In this document: piece after piece, positions 1 to 10,559 of the stretch
How positions within the stretch are numbered: position 1 is the stretch's first letter
Layout of the letters: every line of letters begins with the position of its first letter
Made by a program: the position numbers and the translations under genes
NCBI GenBank assembly: GCA_026122225.1
Contig: JANEZZ010002668.1
Span: forward strand, 558,001-622,000
Reading direction: 5' to 3'
Length of the DNA stretch: 64,000 bases
Origin: Heloderma charlesbogerti
Lineage: Eukaryota; Chordata; Lepidosauria; Squamata; Helodermatidae
Notes under the pieces: generated by a model
Database searches by the model: none
What the model was told of the DNA's origin: nothing
What the model saw: the letters and a program-made list of their open reading frames with translations, nothing else

Positions 1-859
1 GCCATTGCAATTTCAGTAGTCTACTGTCTTTTCACTGACTGTAAAGTTGGATCCAATTCCTGGTCTGCTCTTTCAGTCTAGCTTCTGCAATATATATGCA
101 CACACTTGGGATAAAACAGCCCCATACAGTGGTTCCTCTAAGTATATATACAATAACATACATAAAATATTATTCCTCCATGTGAAAAGGCCTGTTAACC
201 CATTTTAGGGGCGCAAAGGTATACCTAGGATGGGTTAACGAGGCTTTTTACAGGGATCTACCTAGTATGTACTGTCAAATTAATATCATTTCCTTGCACT
301 GGATCACGCTGGGTCCTTTCCACAGTGAATACTCCCATGAGTTCAGACACTGTAAATTAACAATTAATTAGGAATGCTTGTGTGAACATCAATCCCCCTG
401 AAAATATCACCCCTGAGCAACATGTATTTTTTGTGTAACCAGGCTTAAGAATCTTGCTCTCGTTCTCCTTGACGCTTCTGTCTGTTGGAAATCCAGACAA
501 GCTTCTCCTCAGCAATGGTGCAGTTCAGGAAAAAGAAGGAGAGAAACACTCTTTTAAATATATATATTTAAATTCACACTGCCCCAAGCAGATGGATGGA
601 TCCATCCATCCGCTTGGGGCAATATGAATTTATTTTTATCACCATAGCCTGGGCAAAAGAGCTAAATATCACCAGAGCTTGAGCAAAGGAGTCAAACAGG
701 TGAGCCGAAAGGCAAGAAGTCTTTGACTCCTGGTGTTCTAAGACTGCAAGGGGGTGGGGGAGAATGTATAGGGGGCGAAAAAGAAAAGGAAAGCGGGTGG
801 CAACCTACATTTGACTAAACATCGTAACCGCTTCCGACCACTCTTCCCCTCCCCAAACT
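1..859. other. AT-rich sequence without a gene
   Basis: Apart from the palindrome at 567-634 and the short tandem unit after it, I see no repeat family or coding exon. If the CpG island serves a minus-strand gene, this would be its first intron. Confidence 0.4.
567..634. repeat. Near-perfect palindrome without spacer
   Basis: Two arms of about 34 bp meet at 600/601 with no loop, and only a few mismatches are visible (for example CAGTGTGAA against CAATATGAA). The centre is GATGGATGGA facing TCCATCCATC. Immediately after it, at about 639-698, a 30-bp unit beginning ATCACCA is repeated in tandem with changes. The origin is unknown; it may be the foldback core of a degraded MITE. Confidence 0.7.
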
Positions 860-2080
860 GGCTGTATTCGAGTCACAGCTTACTGCCCCCGCCAAAAAAC
901 CGAGCTGGCTGCTTCTTGCTCGGGCGGGGTTCAGTGGGAAAAGTTGCCCGGGCTCCCCTCCGGCCTCCTTCAGCGGCATCCACGGCGCTGCCCCCAGGCT
1001 GCCCCCACCTGGCACCGACGTCAACCCGGCGCACTTCGCGCTGAGGCGCACCCCTTTCCCCCGGGAGCGTCGCGCGCGCCCCGCCAACTAAGAGGTTATG
1101 CCAGCGGCCTCAGCCCGCCCCGCGCTTGGCGCGCACCCCTCCCGAAGGGTGGGCCGGGCTTCGGGGCATGTAAATCACGCCAGAAATAGGTAAACCAGCC
1201 CCTCCGACCTTCCCCTCCGCTGCGCAGATCGAACAATAAAAAGGCCAGCTCCTACCTGTGTGCAGGGATAGCGGCTGCACAGCGGGACTCGGCGCCGGAG
1301 GCTTCCCGCGCCCGGCGCACGCACCTGGGAGCGCCCTGCCTGCCTTCCCGCTCGCCCTCTACTCCTCCACGAGCCTCCCAAACGCCTCGGCAGCTGCCCG
1401 CCTTGCCTGAGGGGCTCCGGGCGAACCGAGCCTATTGGGGCAAGGGGAGGGTGGCGGGGGGGAGCGTCGGGTACTGATTGGACAGGGGTGATGTCACTCT
1501 TGAGCCTGGCAACCAGGATAACGTTGCTGGGTCAGGGTAGGGCGCTCGCGGGGCGGGAAGCAGCCGCAGCCTCGCAGCTGCAAAGGAGCTGCGGGGTGGG
1601 GGGGCGAGCCAGGGAGTGGCGGCGACGGGGCTCAGGAGGCGCCTCGGTCCTCGGCGCAAGCCGTTACGCCCCCCGGAGAGCCGGAGGGTGGCGAGGAAAG
1701 GCGAGCGGCGCGCTCAGCTCCCACCCGCCCATCTCCTCTATTCTCGGTGACACATTACTGCAGGTGCAAAGGCAGCGGGGCAGCGCGGCCCCGCCTCCGC
1801 GCCGGCTCAGTGGGCCCGTGCGCCGTCCCCTCGCACATGCCCAGTGCCAAAATGAAGCCCCCGCGAAGCTCCTGCCCTCATCCTACCCTACCTGGAGTTT
1901 CTCACCGCGGCGCTCCCCTGCGCCAGCAGCTCCCTCGCAAGGACGCAGGGCGTGGAGAAATGGATTTGGACTGCCGGACGGGATTGGAGGATGCTCAGGG
2001 AGATGGAAACGCAGATCAAGGCAGCAGCCGATGCTTCGCGGAGCTAGGGAAGTGAGAAGCCGAAACAGGAGGGGAGGGGA
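860..2080. promoter_or_regulatory. CpG island promoter
   Basis: This is a dense GC- and CpG-rich block of about 1.2 kb in otherwise AT-rich DNA, with several G-runs able to form quadruplexes (about 1450-1470 and 1590-1610). On the minus strand a CCAAT box (CCAATCAG) lies near 1475. A TGATGTCA element resembling a CRE lies near 1488. RFX-like half sites GGCAAC (1508-1513) and GTTGC (1523-1527) are also present. Such islands usually mark the promoter of a housekeeping or developmental gene. Long open frames on both strands (for example plus 1488-2315) are a consequence of high GC and have no recognisable protein. Confidence 0.75.
1256..1420 (-). other. Candidate non-coding first exon on the minus strand
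   Basis: On the minus strand, downstream of the CCAAT box near 1475, the GC-rich sequence runs to CACAG followed by GTAGGA. That is a good splice donor, with the last exon base at 1256. The upstream boundary is only a guess based on normal CCAAT-to-start spacing. In mammals and birds the genes beyond the NRCAM 3' end are laminin beta genes on the same strand, so this could be the first exon of LAMB4 or LAMB1. That is inference from synteny; no laminin coding sequence is seen in positions 1-1255. Confidence 0.35.
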
Positions 2081-2512
2081 GAAGCCGAGTCTGTGTGGGT
2101 GGGCGTTTAAAATTAGGTCTTGCATATTATTGTGCACTCACTTCGGAAAGTCCCGCAGTGTACATAAAAGTCAAGTTTCCGCGCGCTCCATCACCCACGC
2201 TCTAGCTACCATTTCAAGTTGTGCACTAGGACACAGAATTCCATGCTCTGGTGCCAAAATAAATCAGATCTCTATCCAAGCCAGATTTTTTTCTCCCCAG
2301 TTTGCTCTTGTATAATAAATTTATCTCTTCCCTGCCTGCATCAGAGTACAGATACTAAGGGTCAAACTAGTTAAATGCATTTTTGCATTTGGTGTGCAGA
2401 GTTTGTTTTAATGTAAAGAAGCATTTAACTTCACAAGTCAAATTCACCATCTACACAACTACAGGCTCAAGTGGCATCAGAAAAATGTGGGAGGATTTAG
2501 GAACTTTGTCAA

Positions 2513-3399
2513 GGGCACAGTCCTATGGGGACTCCAAATTTGTAATCCGAATTCAGAGGCTTACGCCCATCTGTGAAGGAGTGCTGGAACTAATTCCAAC
2601 TCCCCTGCAAGGTAGGACAGGCCACTTCTGGCCTCACATTCCCCAAACACCCAGTAGCCACCCTTCCAGGCCAATAGACACTGAAATTAGCACAGAGCTT
2701 ACCCAGAAGGAGTTACACCAACCTTAAATTGGATAAATGCTTATTTAGACAAGGGGGGTAGAGGAAAAGGGGGGGTAGAGGTAGTAGATCGTAGAGAGGA
2801 GTACAAAGCTGAGATACACAAGAAGGGAACCCTTCTGCTTCGAGAGCCTTTTACCAACACACCCAAGCAAAATAACAAAAGCTGGCTAACCTATCCTTGT
2901 ACATACCAAAGTAAGGGCCTCCTGGGATAGAGTCCAACCCTTGACCCAGGTCCAAAGACCATCATAATGAGAGGAGACAGCCATGCCTCTGCCTCAGCTC
3001 CTTTTAAGTCTCAGTGCTGGCAACCCAGGTCAGATTTTCCCCAGCCAATCACCAACCCAGTTCTTGGGTCTGCCACCCTCACTCCAGAAGGAGGTAGGAT
3101 CTTCCCACCAAACCCAGTTGTTATCACTTCCCCAATTAATGAAGACCGAACCTGGCCTTGAGCAGCAGGAGGAGCTTTCCAGATAACACACTCCCAGGGG
3201 GTTGCATCAGAGACGAAAGCAAGTCCTAGGTTCATGGTGGAGAAACAGGCTGGCATTCTTGACACCATCCAATGCAGGGCGGGAGGGACGGCAGAGGTGA
3301 TATTTTCTCCATGCTGGCTATGAATGCTGACTCTGACCTCAGATCCAGGAATCCAAACTATGCTATCACCCCTTGGACACTGTCTATAGGATTGCTCTC
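2513..3399. mobile_element. Putative MITE, GGGCRCAATCC-type termini
   Basis: The left end (GGGCACAGTCCTATGG) and right end (ATAGGATTGCTCTC) are inverted matches of the termini seen at 5646-6094, 23934-24380, 25368-25789 and 50501-50920. The right part also shares a GGATCCAGGAAT block and an ACACTGTCTA block with the 50501-50920 copy. The copy is about twice the length of the others, so it may hold an internal insertion or be two neighbouring elements. No transposase frame is present. Confidence 0.45.
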
Positions 3400-3435
3400 T
3401 CAGTTAACTTATTTTTGGCTTTAAGCAAAAATGTT

Positions 3436-3600
3436 TAAATCAGGGATGGGTAACTTCTGGTGGGAAATCAGTGCTGGCCCTGCCATTAGACAAGTGAAGC
3501 AGTTGCCTTAGGTGGCAAATGCTAGGAGGCAGCAGCAAGGTGTTGGAGGAGAGAACTGTGGCCTGCTCTGTGCCCCCTAAGCTAGCCCCTTCAGTTAACT
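3436..3600 (+). mobile_element. hAT-like MITE fragments
   Basis: The segment opens with CAGGGATGGGTAACTTCTGG, which matches the hAT-type terminus of the element at 4963-5244. It then runs into CAGTGCTGGCCCTGCCATTA, the start of a second short repeat that I recognise as common in reptile DNA. The right ends are not clear, so boundaries are approximate. Confidence 0.4.
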
Positions 3601-3871
3601 GGAGGATGCTGTCCCATTGACAATGTTGAAGAAAGAAAGACTCAGCTGCCAGTCCAGTCTGCTTTCATACCTTAAATGGAGGGGGGATGTTATTTGCCTC
3701 AGTGAGCCAAAAGTCTTGGGCTGGCCCTGGGACCAGGGCACCCCAGAACCCAATCCTGCTGCCGCTGTGCTACCAAAATGGAATGATTTCACAACAATGC
3801 AAATATTCTACCAATTAAACACCATGCAATGTGGTCAACCAAACAATGCAAGGAGCTAGCAAAGTCTTTAT

Positions 3872-3958
3872 TCCAGGTACAGGATTTGGTACCTTGTGTA
3901 AACTGCCTTGGTCGGTCTCAGAAAAGCGGTATAGAAATACTGTAAATACAGTGGAGGG
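3872..3958 (+). mobile_element. LINE/SINE 3' tail fragment
   Basis: A short segment ending AAAAGCGGTATAGAAATACT, then AT-rich DNA, resembles the conserved 3' tail shared by L2-like LINEs and their SINEs in this window. There is no head region, so it is a remnant. Confidence 0.4.
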
Positions 3959-4117
3959 TGTTGCATAACCATTTGTCAGAGCCTCAAAAGTTTCCACACA
4001 GCCCAAGAAAGCAGACATTCCTAATTTAAACCAGTCATTCTGTTAATTAGAGGGTTTAACACCAAAACTCTTTTATTCATAACTGATTATAAACAGGGTA
4101 TTTCACCCAGCTGGCCT

Positions 4118-4129
4118 CTATGCTGGTTA
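4118..4129. repeat. Left target site duplication of the Sauria SINE
   Basis: CTATGCTGGTTA here is repeated exactly at 4474-4485, on the other side of the SINE. Confidence 0.85.
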
Positions 4130-4473
4130 AAAAAAAAAAAGGTAAAGGTGTCCCCAACCAGTCGTGTCCGACTCTAGGGTGCGGTGCTCATCCCCGTTTC
4201 TAAGCCGAAGAGCCAGCGCTGTCCGAAGACACTTCCGTGGTCATGTGGCCGGCATGACTGAACACCGAGGTGCACGGAACGCTGTTACCTTTCCCGCCGA
4301 AGCGGTACCTATTTATCTACTTGCAATTTCTTGCTTTCGAACTGCTAGGTTGGCAGGAGCTGGGACTGAAGACGGGAGCTCACTCCGTCACGCAGCACTC
4401 GGGTCTCGAACTGCTGACCTGCCAACCTTCCAGTCTGCAGTTCAGCGTCTTAACCACTAAGCCACCGCGGCCC
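4130..4473 (-). mobile_element. Sauria-type SINE with target site duplication
   Basis: The element reads on the minus strand. Its tRNA-derived head has an A-box-like TGGCTTAGTGG (about 4453-4463) and a B-box-like GTTCGAGACC (about 4402-4412). The tail carries AGAGTCGGACACGACTGG and a CCTTTACC/T-rich end, resembling the 3' end of BovB (compare the BovB end near 41040-41075). A perfect 12-bp duplication, CTATGCTGGTTA, flanks it at 4118-4129 and 4474-4485. In squamates these SINEs are mobilised by RTE-BovB machinery, and a BovB copy is present in this window. Confidence 0.88.
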
Positions 4474-4962
4474 CTATGCTGGTTACCTACTCATAAACCC
4501 ATGCTGAGTTCTCTCTCACCAGTTAGAAATGGCTGATTTAAATAATGACATTAGAAAGAAAAAGTGGCCAAAAACCAGTCAAACCCCATTATGAGCTCTA
4601 GATTCAAATTCTGTAGTTACCCTGTGATGATGTGGCTATTTTCCTCACATCCTAGAGAAAGAGAATAGCGCTGTGTGTCATTCTGCAACAGACCTGTTAA
4701 ACGTAGCATCCCATCTTTATTCTCTGTCCATAACAGCTATATTATGGTCCATACAACACCATAAACATGTCTACATAGTAATCACACTCCACTAATTTCT
4801 TGTACACAAGTTCTATATAAACCTGCCAATTATCATATGCATTTCTTTATCACAGAGTCCCCTGTCTTGGATGCCAGCCCAAAATCTTAAGTAATCATAA
4901 TAAACCAGATCTCCAGAATCTCTTTTTGCCTCCACTTCCTGGCTCCAGCCACTGCCCTAAAT

Positions 4963-5244
4963 CAGGGGTGGGCAACCTGGGGCCCTAGATCTAATTTCAA
5001 TAGCCCTCAGCAAGTGATCAGTTCAGATCTCTCACAAGGTGATCTCTCCCTTTCCCAGCAGTCCACTGGACAGGAAAGTAGAGGGAGAGGGAGCAGAGAG
5101 AAGGTGATGGCAGAAAGGAGGGAGAAAAGGGTTGGCCCACCCACTTTTAGCTCTGCCCACCACTGGCTTTGGACCTGCTTGCCACCAGCATGTGGCCCCA
5201 AGGAAAGGGGGCCCTTGGCAAATTAAAAGGTTCCCCACCCACTG
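4963..5244. mobile_element. hAT-type MITE with perfect 8-bp TSD
   Basis: The 282-bp element starts CAGGGGTGGGCAACC and ends GGTTCCCCACCCACTG, which are imperfect terminal inverted repeats. An exact 8-bp duplication CCCTAAAT flanks it at 4955-4962 and 5245-5252. An 8-bp duplication with CAG...CTG ends is the signature of hAT transposition. It is far too short for a transposase, so it moved non-autonomously. Confidence 0.88.
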
Positions 5245-5645
5245 CCCTAAATATTCAGAGATATATGGCTAGTGTTAGAGACTGAAGGCAGAAGGATTCT
5301 GGTATCCGGTTTATTACTTAAGGTTTTGGGCTGGGATAGGTATGACCAAATTTTGCTGAAGCCTGGTATACTTTCACAGACGTACATCCAAACATTCACA
5401 AACATTCACGTTCACAGATGTACATCCATAAGATTTGGGCAGACTCTTGCAATTCTCTCCCTAACCCTTTCTTTCCCCACTCAGTTACCTAATCACTTCG
5501 TTGACTTTGCTGACTTCAAACACCTCTGAACCTGTCACCATATGAACAGATGCTATGGATTTCACAGTGCCACAATCCAAATGTAACCTCAGTCCTTCTC
5601 ATTGACTAGATTCCCGAACCTGCTTTGTAAGCTGTGTGCCTCTTA

Positions 5646-6094
5646 GGGCGCAATCCTATATAGATAGGTGGCTGCCTCCAAACTCGGAGGTGACCGCCTA
5701 TCCAAACCAAGGCAGGAGAAGCGTGGAGGGGATCATTCCCTCCATGCTCCTCCTGCCCTGCTTTTTCTGCTAGACAGCCAATTGCATCTGTCTAGCCACA
5801 GGAGCACAAAGTGGGGAAGGAGGCTGCTGTATGACACGTTAGATGTGTCGAACAGGCAGCTACGCTCTCCCCGCCCTGGAGTGCCCCCAGCCATGCCCCT
5901 TTCTGGCCGCTCCACACTCCTCTTGCTAGCACAGAGGACGGGGTGTTCCGCGCTGCTTCCAAGGCAGCATGGAAGTGGGGGGAGGTCAGTTCTCCAGGAA
6001 CCAACCTTAGAGCGCGGACTCCAAGGCCAGTTCCCAGAAAACAGCATATCCTATGGCCGTCTAGCCACTGTCTAGCGGCCATAGGATTGCTCTC
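5646..6094. mobile_element. 449-bp MITE, possibly PIF/Harbinger-like
   Basis: The ends GGGCGCAATCCTAT and ATAGGATTGCTCTC are inverted repeats, and the trinucleotide TTA lies on both sides (5643-5645 and 6095-6097). A 3-bp TWA duplication is typical of PIF/Harbinger elements, but one copy is weak proof. Internally it is GC-rich and has the TCTGTCTAGCC and CCGTCTAGCC motifs shared with 23934-24380 and 25368-25789. Open frames of up to 135 codons overlap on both strands and are not transposase-like. Confidence 0.7.
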
Positions 6095-6099
6095 TTAGA

Positions 6100-7810
6100 G
6101 ACCTAATGAAAAGTGAATTTCATTTCAAATTCCCAAATGGAGATATTGCAATTTAAACATTTGCAAAAATGAATTCTAACTGTTCATGTTCACAGAAATA
6201 TGATTATGCCAGAGTTCTTCACATTTCATTACCTGACATCATGAAGCAGAAACAAGCAAACCCAAGACTAAAATGGGATAAGGAAATGTCCAAACTGCCT
6301 TCCACAGATGTGCTTGAGGCAGAATAATTTTATCCCTATGATTAGTTGTTGAAAATGGGGAAATATAATTGGATTTTTGCGTAACTGTTTCCCGCGTGTG
6401 ATTTGTAATAAGAGAAGGGCTTAACGGCCAATTACGTCTGTAGCCTTATGCACATTTCTAGTTCCCTACGTGAATGGAAATACAATCCTGAAACACCACT
6501 GTAACTCCTTGATTGTGAGTGTGAATGTTACTATATGAAGATAGGTAAGTGGGCAGTCTTTAAAAAAATTATATAGCAAAATGTTCATTGTGCAAATACT
6601 TATTATATGTGAAGGTTGGTGTGCACATTCATTGGAGAATTGTAGCACAGCACACACAAATGAATGCTCCCTCCACTGGTTTTTAGATGAAAACTTTAGG
6701 GTAAACATTTGTCGAAAAAAAGCCTATCTCCTGATTCTTCCAAAGATGCAATAGCAGGTTGGCAGAAAGGAGGTCACTTTCTGTAGATTGTGTCATACTT
6801 AAAGCAATGTATTAATCACATACATTCACTGTGGCACATTTTCTTTGGGTGTTCCATACCTCTCAGTATCTGCAGTCAGAAGATTTCATTGCCAGGAGTT
6901 AAGATGGCTGACGGGAAAATTATAAGACTGCTGTTATTTTTTTGCTACCACATGTGTGACAGTGACTTTCTCTGCACTGCATACTAGCATGTCTCCCTCC
7001 CATTCTGTTACGATAACCCAAACAGCTTTTCCTCCCATCCAGTGTGAAGGACCAGTCTGCCAAGCACAAAAGGCACACAAGCAGGCAACACACACCACAT
7101 GGTGTGCTCAGAATAATGATCTGCCATTTACAATGTACATCATGCCCACGCTGCACTTTAGCTATTTCTGCAGAGATCGTTGCACATATGATAGACAACA
7201 CTTTCATGCATATTTTAGAATGCACTTACTGGTCTGCTGGGAAGGATCCTGAAAGGGGAAGGTTTTGTCCATTGAGGAGTGAGTCCTGCTTGTGAAAGAG
7301 ACGTGGATCTAGGCATCCAGCACTACCTGGAGGACAGCAGCTCAGAGCAGTAACCTTTTTACGCTTCCTATAGCAAAGCAAATATGTTCACATCCTCGAC
7401 TCCACATAGGGCTAGAAGAGGGGTCATCTGCTTTTCCCCCTATGATAAAACAGAGGCACACGCCAGAAGCAGCTTTATTCATACAACACAATCACTGCAA
7501 TCTTTCAGAGGATTAGTAAGATTAGAAGCCCCTATTGTTCCACTAATGGCTGTTTATTTGAAAGAGGCACTTCACTTGTAAACAGGGAGAAATAACCATG
7601 TGTTACTCTCCCTTCTTGGGTAACCTCAGAGCATGGCTAAAGGCAAAATAGCAACGCATTGTGCTGAAACCATTCTTTTTTTTTTTTCTTCCAGATTTCA
7701 CTCTGGAGGTCAGATCTGTATTTAAACCGCTCTCGATATGCCCTGTCAAAAATCTTGCACCAAGTTATACTGTTATAAGAGAGTAGTAAAGGCAGGCTAT
7801 GCAAAAAAAA
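6100..7810. other. Single-copy-like DNA without a gene
   Basis: AT-rich sequence; I see no coding exon, no retrotransposon motif and no strong inverted repeat here. A poly-T run lies near 7677-7688. Confidence 0.5.
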
Positions 7811-7817
7811 AAGTTTT

Positions 7818-7968
7818 GCAGTGCAATCCTATGCCTGACTACTTGGATCTTAAGCTCCTCTGAGTTCAATGGTACTTACTCCCAGGTACATGCATACAGG
7901 ACTGCAGCCTTAGAGCACAATCCTATGCATGTTTAGACAGAAAAAAAGTCCTACAACTGCTGATTTTC
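7818..7968. mobile_element. Two adjoining MITE pieces
   Basis: From 7818 to about 7909 an element begins GCAGTGCAATCCTATG and ends GGACTGCAGCC, with the internal TACTTACTCCCAGGTA block. The same family is recognisable at about 10443-10550 and 19617-19748. It is followed directly by TTA and GAGCACAATCCTATGC, which is the left half of the short palindromic family seen complete at 63894-63997. Confidence 0.6.
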
Positions 7969-9559
7969 CATTCTGGCTGAAGCTCCGTGTGCTGTGAAGT
8001 GAATATATGAAGTGCCTTTTTCTGACCTTTTGTCCATCTGGCCCATTGTTGTCTGCCCCAATTGGCAGCAGTTCTCCAAAGCTGTAAGCAGAGATCTTTC
8101 CCAGCAATGCTACTGCGAATCCTAGTAGCTAGATATGCCAGGGATTGGACCTAGCACCTTCTGTATGCCAAGCAAGGTGTGCTACTACAGACTGATAGCT
8201 CTTCTTCCCCAAGGATATCTTTTGGGACAGCACTGTGATTGAAAAGAAAAACTGTCCCAAATCAAGGAAGCATTGCCTAGTAATGGCAAGGAAATATTGG
8301 TTTCCAGGCACTCAGAGCTTTTCTACATAGGGCTTTTAACCTGCACCTTTTATGGGGCTTCTGCTTCCAGATTCCTTGCAGGATTAAGATCGGCTCTTTT
8401 ACATGTGTTTCCCCCCCCCCAGGGAAACCCCCCCCCAGGCTCTTTCTCTGCCTTTCTATATGTTTCATTACCCATCCACTAGATGGTGCTGTGGTTTAAT
8501 GGAATTGTGCAAATACATGAGAGCCTCATTCCACCATTTCTAAATAATACTACACTTTCCTCAATCTAAAACAAAGCCAGGGAAATAGTTGCAAAGAGCA
8601 GGAAAGGCCCTGAGTGATGACAACATCAGGAGAAGGACCCACAAACTACCATGACTGAGCAATCATGAGCTCACAATAAAAGTCTTGTGTAGCAAGGCTC
8701 TCAAGGAGTGTGTCCTTATTAGAGACAGAATGTGCTAGGAAGTTCTGAGCAAGCCACTTTGCTCCAATTTCCATTTTGGTTTGAAATGTGAGAGAATCAA
8801 ACTTATCAAAAGAATTGTTGTAAGACATGATTGTTTACTTCGTCTGTCTAAACACATGAGACTTTTGAAATGGGTGGGCCACAGAGAGCTGACTGTGGAC
8901 ATCGTGCTAACTCCCCATATCCAGCTGTTAAATTCCATTAAAAAGCCATTTTGAATGTCATTCAATATTTTTTTCCTAATGTGTGTTCAGTGCGTGAGCA
9001 ATTAAAGTAATTGCCACAAAAATGCTGATGATCATGAGAGGCTGCAGAGGTGTTCCTCAGAAAAACTCCCTGCTAAGATGTAGGTAGGACACCCCCCCAA
9101 GTGTGGTCTCCATTCTCCTCCCCATGCCCCATGCCACTCTTTTCTCCTACTCATCAAATGATGAGAGCATATTCAACTCCTGCCCTTAACTATGCTTTAC
9201 TGCAGGAGTTTGCTACTTCGGATAGTCCAGGGGCCAATCCCCCCCCCCGACCCACTGAGGGACACACTGCCCCCACAACTGCCCCTCTACTGTAAAAAAA
9301 AAAAAAAAGCCACCCTAGCCACTACAAAGATTTAGAATGGACAAATTTAGCTTGTTTGTTTTCAAGCTACATGTGTCCATTTGAAGACTCTGAAGCGGTT
9401 TGCTGCTGAATTTCAGTGCAAACCATGACTTTTTCTCCCATTTTTTAAAAAAGAAAAAAAATAGGGGTGACGGGCAAGGGGGCGGAGGTCAGGGTGGAGG
9501 CCACACCAGGAGGTACACGTGGCCTGTGTATTGCCTAGCCTGTACTAGTAGAAGTTCCA

Positions 9560-9655
9560 TGCACCTCAATATTATTTACAACTGCCATTCCATTGGCCAT
9601 GCTGGTGGGGCTGATGAGAGTTGTAGTACAAAATATCTGGAGGGTAGCAGGTTGT
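9560..9655. mobile_element. Half of a palindromic hAT-like MITE
   Basis: The GGCCATGCTGGTGGGGCTGA and GAGTTGTAGTACAAAATATC blocks are the right half of a short foldback repeat. Its left half family member is at 29724-29827, and another copy is at 44617-44712. Confidence 0.5.
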
Positions 9656-9692
9656 TGAAAACTGTTGTGAACCATTCTAACTAATTCAGAAG

Positions 9693-9925
9693 CTCAAAAG
9701 CCAGGGTGGTTCACTGCTTAGGCTGTCAGTTTGGTCATGGAAACCTGGGTTCAAATCTCTGCTCTGCTTAGCAATTCACGGGGTGGCCTTGGGCCAGTCA
9801 CTATCTCTCAGTCCAACCTATCTTTCCAGGTTGTTGTAAAAAAACCCACACACACACACATAAAAGGTCTCCCTGAGTTCCCTGAAGGTAGGCCAGGCTG
9901 GAAGTGTCACAAATTAATAAAGTAA
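9693..9925 (+). mobile_element. Old tRNA-derived SINE fragment
   Basis: A B-box GGTTCAAATCT (9748-9758) and the following GGCCTTGGGCCAGTCACT block match the SINE at 34721-34970. The 3' part is replaced by a short CA run (about 9845-9860), so the copy is degenerate. Confidence 0.6.
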
Positions 9926-10442
9926 GGGGGTAGCTTCTTGGGGAAGGGGATATGAGCAGAGGAAAGCAACGTCAGTGTTTTCCCGTTCATACATCCTGGA
10001 TAGGGTAGGGCAGAAGAATTTATTGCAGGCCAGTGTCAAGGACTGGTATAGTTGGGCTCCAGCTGAGGGCACACACTCCAGTGGGAGCCCACTGACAAAA
10101 GCCCCCTGGACTTGCTGGGGGCTTCCCCATTGCAGCCTGTTTGTTCACCTGCCTCTTGCTGTGGCCCAGACAACAGTGGTGGGGAGGAGGAGGAGGAGGA
10201 GGAGGAGCAGATGCCACGGCCTACTTGCTCACTGGCTTTCTGTCTGTCAAGTAAGCAAGTGGCAGGAAAAATGAGAAAAAGGAGGCGGTGCAATAACAGA
10301 TGGTGACAGTGGTGGTGACAGCCTAGGCAGGGGACCCACTGAGGCTGCCTTGCCTAGCAGCTCTCAGAAACTTGGAGCTGGCACTGCTTTCTTGGGCTGT
10401 CTTAGTACTGGCTTAGTGCGCTGAGTGGGTTTTCTTATTTGA

Positions 10443-10550
10443 GGCTGCAGTCCTATACCCACTTACATGTGAGCAAGCACCATACAATTCAATGGGACTT
10501 TCCTCTAAGATGTAGCATCTAAATAGACATTCATAGAATTGGGCTGTGAA
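10443..10550. mobile_element. MITE fragment related to 7818-7909
   Basis: It contains GGCTGCAGTCCTATA at the left, an internal CAATTCAATGGGACTTTC block and ATAGAATTGGGCTGTG at the right. It is diverged from the other copies. Confidence 0.5.
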
Positions 10551-10559
10551 AATTCAATA

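Noticed and set aside
480..600. Laminin beta coding exon on the minus strand below the CpG island
   Set aside because: No convincing acceptor or laminin-like sequence could be read in 1-1255.
1488..2315. 275-codon plus-strand open frame in the CpG island
   Set aside because: It is Arg/Ala/Ser/Pro-rich with no domain, and other frames are open over the same DNA on both strands. High GC with few stop codons explains it.
5668..6082. Frames of 96-135 codons on both strands
   Set aside because: All lie within a 449-bp MITE and do not resemble a transposase.
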